Shown here piece by piece: positions 60,672-64,000 of a stretch of DNA of 64,000 bases. A model generated the notes under the pieces. The model had not been told where the DNA came from and ran no database searches. It saw nothing but the letters and a program-made list of their open reading frames with translations. A program made the translations under genes and the position numbers. The stretch's first letter is position 1. The number at the start of each line of letters is the position of its first letter. The DNA comes from Mantis religiosa (lineage: Eukaryota; Arthropoda; Insecta; Mantodea; Mantidae): NCBI GenBank assembly GCA_030765055.1, contig CM060947.1, forward strand, positions 218,635,271 through 218,699,270, read 5' to 3'.

Positions 60672-62349
60672 TAACAAAGAACTCTACTCCAGCTAAGGAT
60701 GCGGTTCTCCTCATTCCGAATAAATGTATAATTGCAAATAGTAAGAGATAAACTTCTTATACAAAAGCCGATCCACTTTATTTTATCCATCACTTGTACA
60801 CACACGAACAGAGTAAGAGAGCCGTTTCTGCAAAATTTTTATCTCGATTGGCTCGAAGCACGTAAAAAAATAAGCTACTGCGAAGAATAATTAGTCGAAC
60901 AGCGGTAGCAGAAAATCAGGCAATTGTAATACTCATTTTTTATGCAAAACCATTTTGCAATCATTTGATGGGCTATGCCATAACCTATTTTAAAATTACA
61001 GAATGTCATTTTTAGGTATTGGATGAAGTCTTTATTTTCAGAAAATCTGACGTAAATGAAAGATAAAACTATAAGCATTACAAACATTACAAAGGAAAAA
61101 TATTTGTTTTCAATAATGTAAGTAAATAAACAAATTTCCACTTTTAACGGCATAGGTACTAAACGCAATTCCTTTGTCCTTAATGAGCTTATACAAGAGG
61201 ATGAAATACACGGCTTCTTCTGTTACTTAACAGTTCACTGACTGACCTCTTTGAAATTGTTTTAATTTATGGCGCTCTTTTAACTCGTGTGATTCGCAAC
61301 GTCCCATTCTGTATAGGACGTGAAAGACCGCTTAATTTTGCTCTGCGTAACAGGCGAGAAGGCGACGTAACTGCATAAAAAAATTGGTGCTTTTTACCGG
61401 AGCTTTTACTCCAGAAACAGTTACTTATAGTACGAATAATTGTGTTATTTATAGTTATGTGGTTCTTTGAGTTCTGCTACTTTAACTTTTGAAGTTTGAA
61501 TCATGCACAAATATTTCCATGATGTAGTGGTTATTGTGTTCCAAAATGGCATCTCGGTACGTATAACAGCTCGATACTATAACAAAATCTCATTGGCCGG
61601 AACGTTTCTAGTATGCGTTGTCCTCCAGTGGAAAATGGAGGCGGAAATGATTCCAATCCCTCCGCATCGTATACAAGTAAACTATTAAATGGAAGCGTAA
61701 ACTTAGGATTCATTTTGGAACTGCATATATATCAATGGATAAATTGAACCTGATGCCAAAGAATTGAACATGGCGCCAAACACAGCACTGTACTGTGTAT
61801 GTGATCCAATCGATATTAATTGAACCCGAGTTTCAAAGTGTATAAATGAATGACTTATTAATTGGATTTGCTACCAAGGAAACAGACAAGTCAACAATAA
61901 ACAAAATACTTCAATTCAGAACTGTTATTGGAATATTGTATCTTTCAAAACTAGAACAGTCAAAACTTTTAGCTAGCCATTTTCCCCACTTCTATTCAAA
62001 TTTTTGTGAAATGTTATTCATGACGTCAGTCTACAATAGTGATACCCAATCTTATGCGAAAGACGGGATGAATTTGCTTCTGCGACCATCAGCCTGGCCA
62101 TGACGCATTCATGGAATTCTAAAACAGATGTCTAGTATTTGGTTTCCTGAACGAGTGGAGGAGAAATGCTTCATGCACAGCACGTAGGTCACGTTATTAG
62201 TTCTAAGAGATATTGGCCACTTCCGGTTTACAAGAAAACATAAAGGAAACTGGAAGGGTCGGAATTCCGGTATTTGCCCAGTGACAAGATTTGTCCACAC
62301 TGGAAAACTATTTCATACTCAACCGCAAGATGAACATTATGAAATGCGT
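60672..62349. other. Unassigned stretch
   Basis: AT-rich. Frames of 85 codons (61846-62103 plus) and 97 codons (61168-60875 minus) are not recognised. 61580-61670 is a little GC-richer and contains GGCCGGAACG. Confidence 0.3.
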
Positions 62350-62576
62350 AATGTTTTACGCACACTTTTACTACATGCGGCACCGCAGGCGGTAACACTG
62401 ATACATGAGATGAAGATGGAGCACCGGTAGAATGAGATGACGGGGGAAACCGTAGCACTCGGAGAAAACCAGCCCGAGCGCCGTGTTGTCTACCATAAAT
62501 ATCTTTGCGGTGGCCTGGGATCGAACGCGGGCCCACCTTATTGAGAGTCGAGCGGTCTAGCCACTAAGCCACGGCC
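62350..62576 (-). mobile_element. tRNA-derived SINE, family 4
   Basis: Minus-strand copy: head GGCCGTGGCTTAGTGGC, TAGACCGCTCGACTCTC, B box complement GGGATCGAACGCGGGCCC, AACACGGCGCTCGGGCTGG and the 3' block CACCGCCTGCGGTGCCGCAT then GTAGTAAAAG. Nearly the same extent as the 53.5 kb copy. No target-site duplication seen. Confidence 0.83.
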
Positions 62577-63718
62577 TACGAGATAAATAGTACAACACGG
62601 GTGTAACAGTAGAAAGATGAAGATAAATTTGACACATCAGGGCATTTTAAAAGGCAAGTAAATTTTGCTGGTATTATAAGTATGTTCCTTATACGAACCC
62701 CTCTACAAAACAGTATTTTCTGGCTGTCATTACACTGGACTTTAAATCAATGACTTCTAAACAACTTTTTGTTTCTGGTCTTTGGCTAAACGTTTGTTTG
62801 GGCCAATCTTAACCAAAGTTGTGACAATGAAAGAGGGAATAATTTACAAATTCAATCCTTATTGAGATATTAAAGCACGAAGAACTTGAATGGCTCAACT
62901 TTCTCACAGTGTTTACAGAATTAACACTGAAGTTGTTTTCTGCCCACAGTGAAATCAAATTTATTATATCCGCCGAAAGAGAAGCTACATCTACTGGAAA
63001 TAGCGATACAGGTTACGTAATGCCTTCCCTCACCGACAATCGTCCAAATTAACAAGCTTCACGTCAGAGGTTAGTCATTCCACCTGTTTCGTCTTCTCAT
63101 TCTTCTGTTTACTTTTTTTTTTTGGATCGTCCGATATCTATTATTAAAGGTTAATTCTAGTTAATTAAAAGTGGACCACCTTCTATTCTGCGGTTTATGC
63201 GTCCGGGGACGTTCATTTTATTAGATATTATCGTGCAATTTATATTAAATACTTTTCTCTTATTAAAGCATGTGGACAGTACATCTTAAAGTAGATATGA
63301 AGTGCAAACTCTTAAGTTTTCGCATCAAACTAATCTGAGTTTACTACTTTGTATAATTATCAAAATTTGAACATGACTACATTTATGGCAAGAAAAAGAG
63401 CACATAAATACAGTAAGTCTCTAAATTAGACCGACAAAATTTGGAAGCAGATAAATATCCTTATTTTAAGCATGTTTGGTAAAGGAACCTATGGGCTGCG
63501 GCACTTCGTTTCAGTACAAGAAGGATATTAGTGGAAGCAGTGGAAGTAGGCTTGTGCAAATAATAAACCATTCAGTTTTACATACATTTAAGTGTTTATT
63601 GTGCATGCAAGAAGACACTAAACATAACGAAAAAACGGAAGTTCAAACACTCCTCCAACTGCATTTAAAAAAAAAAAACAACTGGTTCAAATTGGTTGTC
63701 TTATCACATTAACAAGTG
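62577..63718. other. Unassigned stretch
   Basis: AT-rich; an A11-type run near 63668-63678 precedes the transposase fragment at the right edge. Nothing recognised. Confidence 0.3.
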
Positions 63719-64000
63719 CTAGAGCACACGTCCATTGACTTCCAGACTAGAAGCGCATCGCCGTGTCATACCTTGTCTTATCCTTCCAAGGATGCCAGGA
63801 GTTTCCCTGATTTCAGATGCTGCGCTGGTAATAAGCGCTACAAGAATTTCCTCTGTGTCAACAGCAGTTCCATTAACCATTGTTTTATGTGGCTCCATAA
63901 AATGAAATATCCACTGAGTCAAATCAGGATAGCGTGGTGGCCAAGCAGTGGGTCCACCTCGACCTAACCAACGAATGTCGAATGTGGCTGTCAGATGGTT
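63719..64000 (-). pseudogene. Transposase C-terminal fragment (Tc1/mariner-superfamily DDE), runs off the window
   Basis: The minus-strand frame is open from the window edge to a stop beside 63719. It reads DIRWLGRGGPTAWPPRYPDL (third catalytic Asp in PDL) and then IFHFMEPHKTMVNGTAVDTE, where these proteins usually have DFFLWGH-K. EILVALITSAASEIRETPGI, LGRIRQGMTRRCASSLEVNG follow, as in the C-terminus of a widespread insect DDE transposase type. TQWIFHFMEPHK in place of the usual PLDFFLWGHIK suggests mutational decay but not a stop. The catalytic core and N-terminus lie to the right of the window, so whether the gene is intact cannot be judged here. Confidence 0.65.

Overview
This 64 kb window looks like AT-rich, gene-poor nuclear DNA of an insect. 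I could not support a complete host protein-coding gene, rRNA or functional tRNA. What can be recognised is almost all transposable-element debris and simple repeats: Tc1/mariner DNA transposons, several tRNA-derived SINE families, LTR-retrotransposon pieces and LINE reverse-transcriptase fragments. The mix of degraded mariners, Tc1 and many tRNA-headed SINEs suggests an insect with a large repeat-rich genome. A cockroach/termite-type polyneopteran is my best guess, but this is inference from general familiarity with such repeats.

Layout. 1-9 kb: a LINE ORF2 tail at the left edge, a SINE that runs into a long TC microsatellite, a minus-strand LTR-like block at 5.2-5.8 kb, and a SINE interrupted by a SINE of another family at 7 kb. 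9.5-11.2 kb: two mariner remnants of different subfamilies, head to tail. 13-18.4 kb: a 180 bp AAT microsatellite, an LTR on the minus strand, a canonical TATA/Inr core promoter at 15.26 kb, and a clean solo LTR with a 4 bp target-site duplication at 18 kb. 19-25 kb: SINEs, an exact 73 bp x 3 tandem repeat and an RT fragment. 27.4-28.8 kb: a full-length mariner with matching terminal repeats but a dead transposase. An internally deleted relative lies inverted at 40.8-41.7 kb. 35-36 kb: a SINE inserted in another SINE with a 7 bp duplication. 37.9-38.4 kb: a third mariner family reduced to 513 bp. 46.5-48 kb: a Ty3/gypsy-type 5' LTR and a broken gag with three CCHC-knuckle-like repeats. 49.6-50.3 kb: a LINE ORF2 tail. 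53-63 kb: SINEs, a mariner remnant and a nearly full-length broken Tc1. 63.7 kb to the end: the C-terminus of another DDE transposase, running off the window.

No genes here work together as a pathway. The window is a record of successive insertions, internal deletions, nesting and microsatellite growth. The transposases all carry frameshifts, stops or missing catalytic residues, so none should be active; the edge fragment at 63.7-64 kb cannot be judged fully. Unassigned stretches may be introns, intergenic DNA or repeats too old to recognise by eye. I did not find a new biological system. The items most worth checking are the two promoter-like blocks, the nested SINEs, the recent 73 bp triplication and the mariner deletion derivatives.
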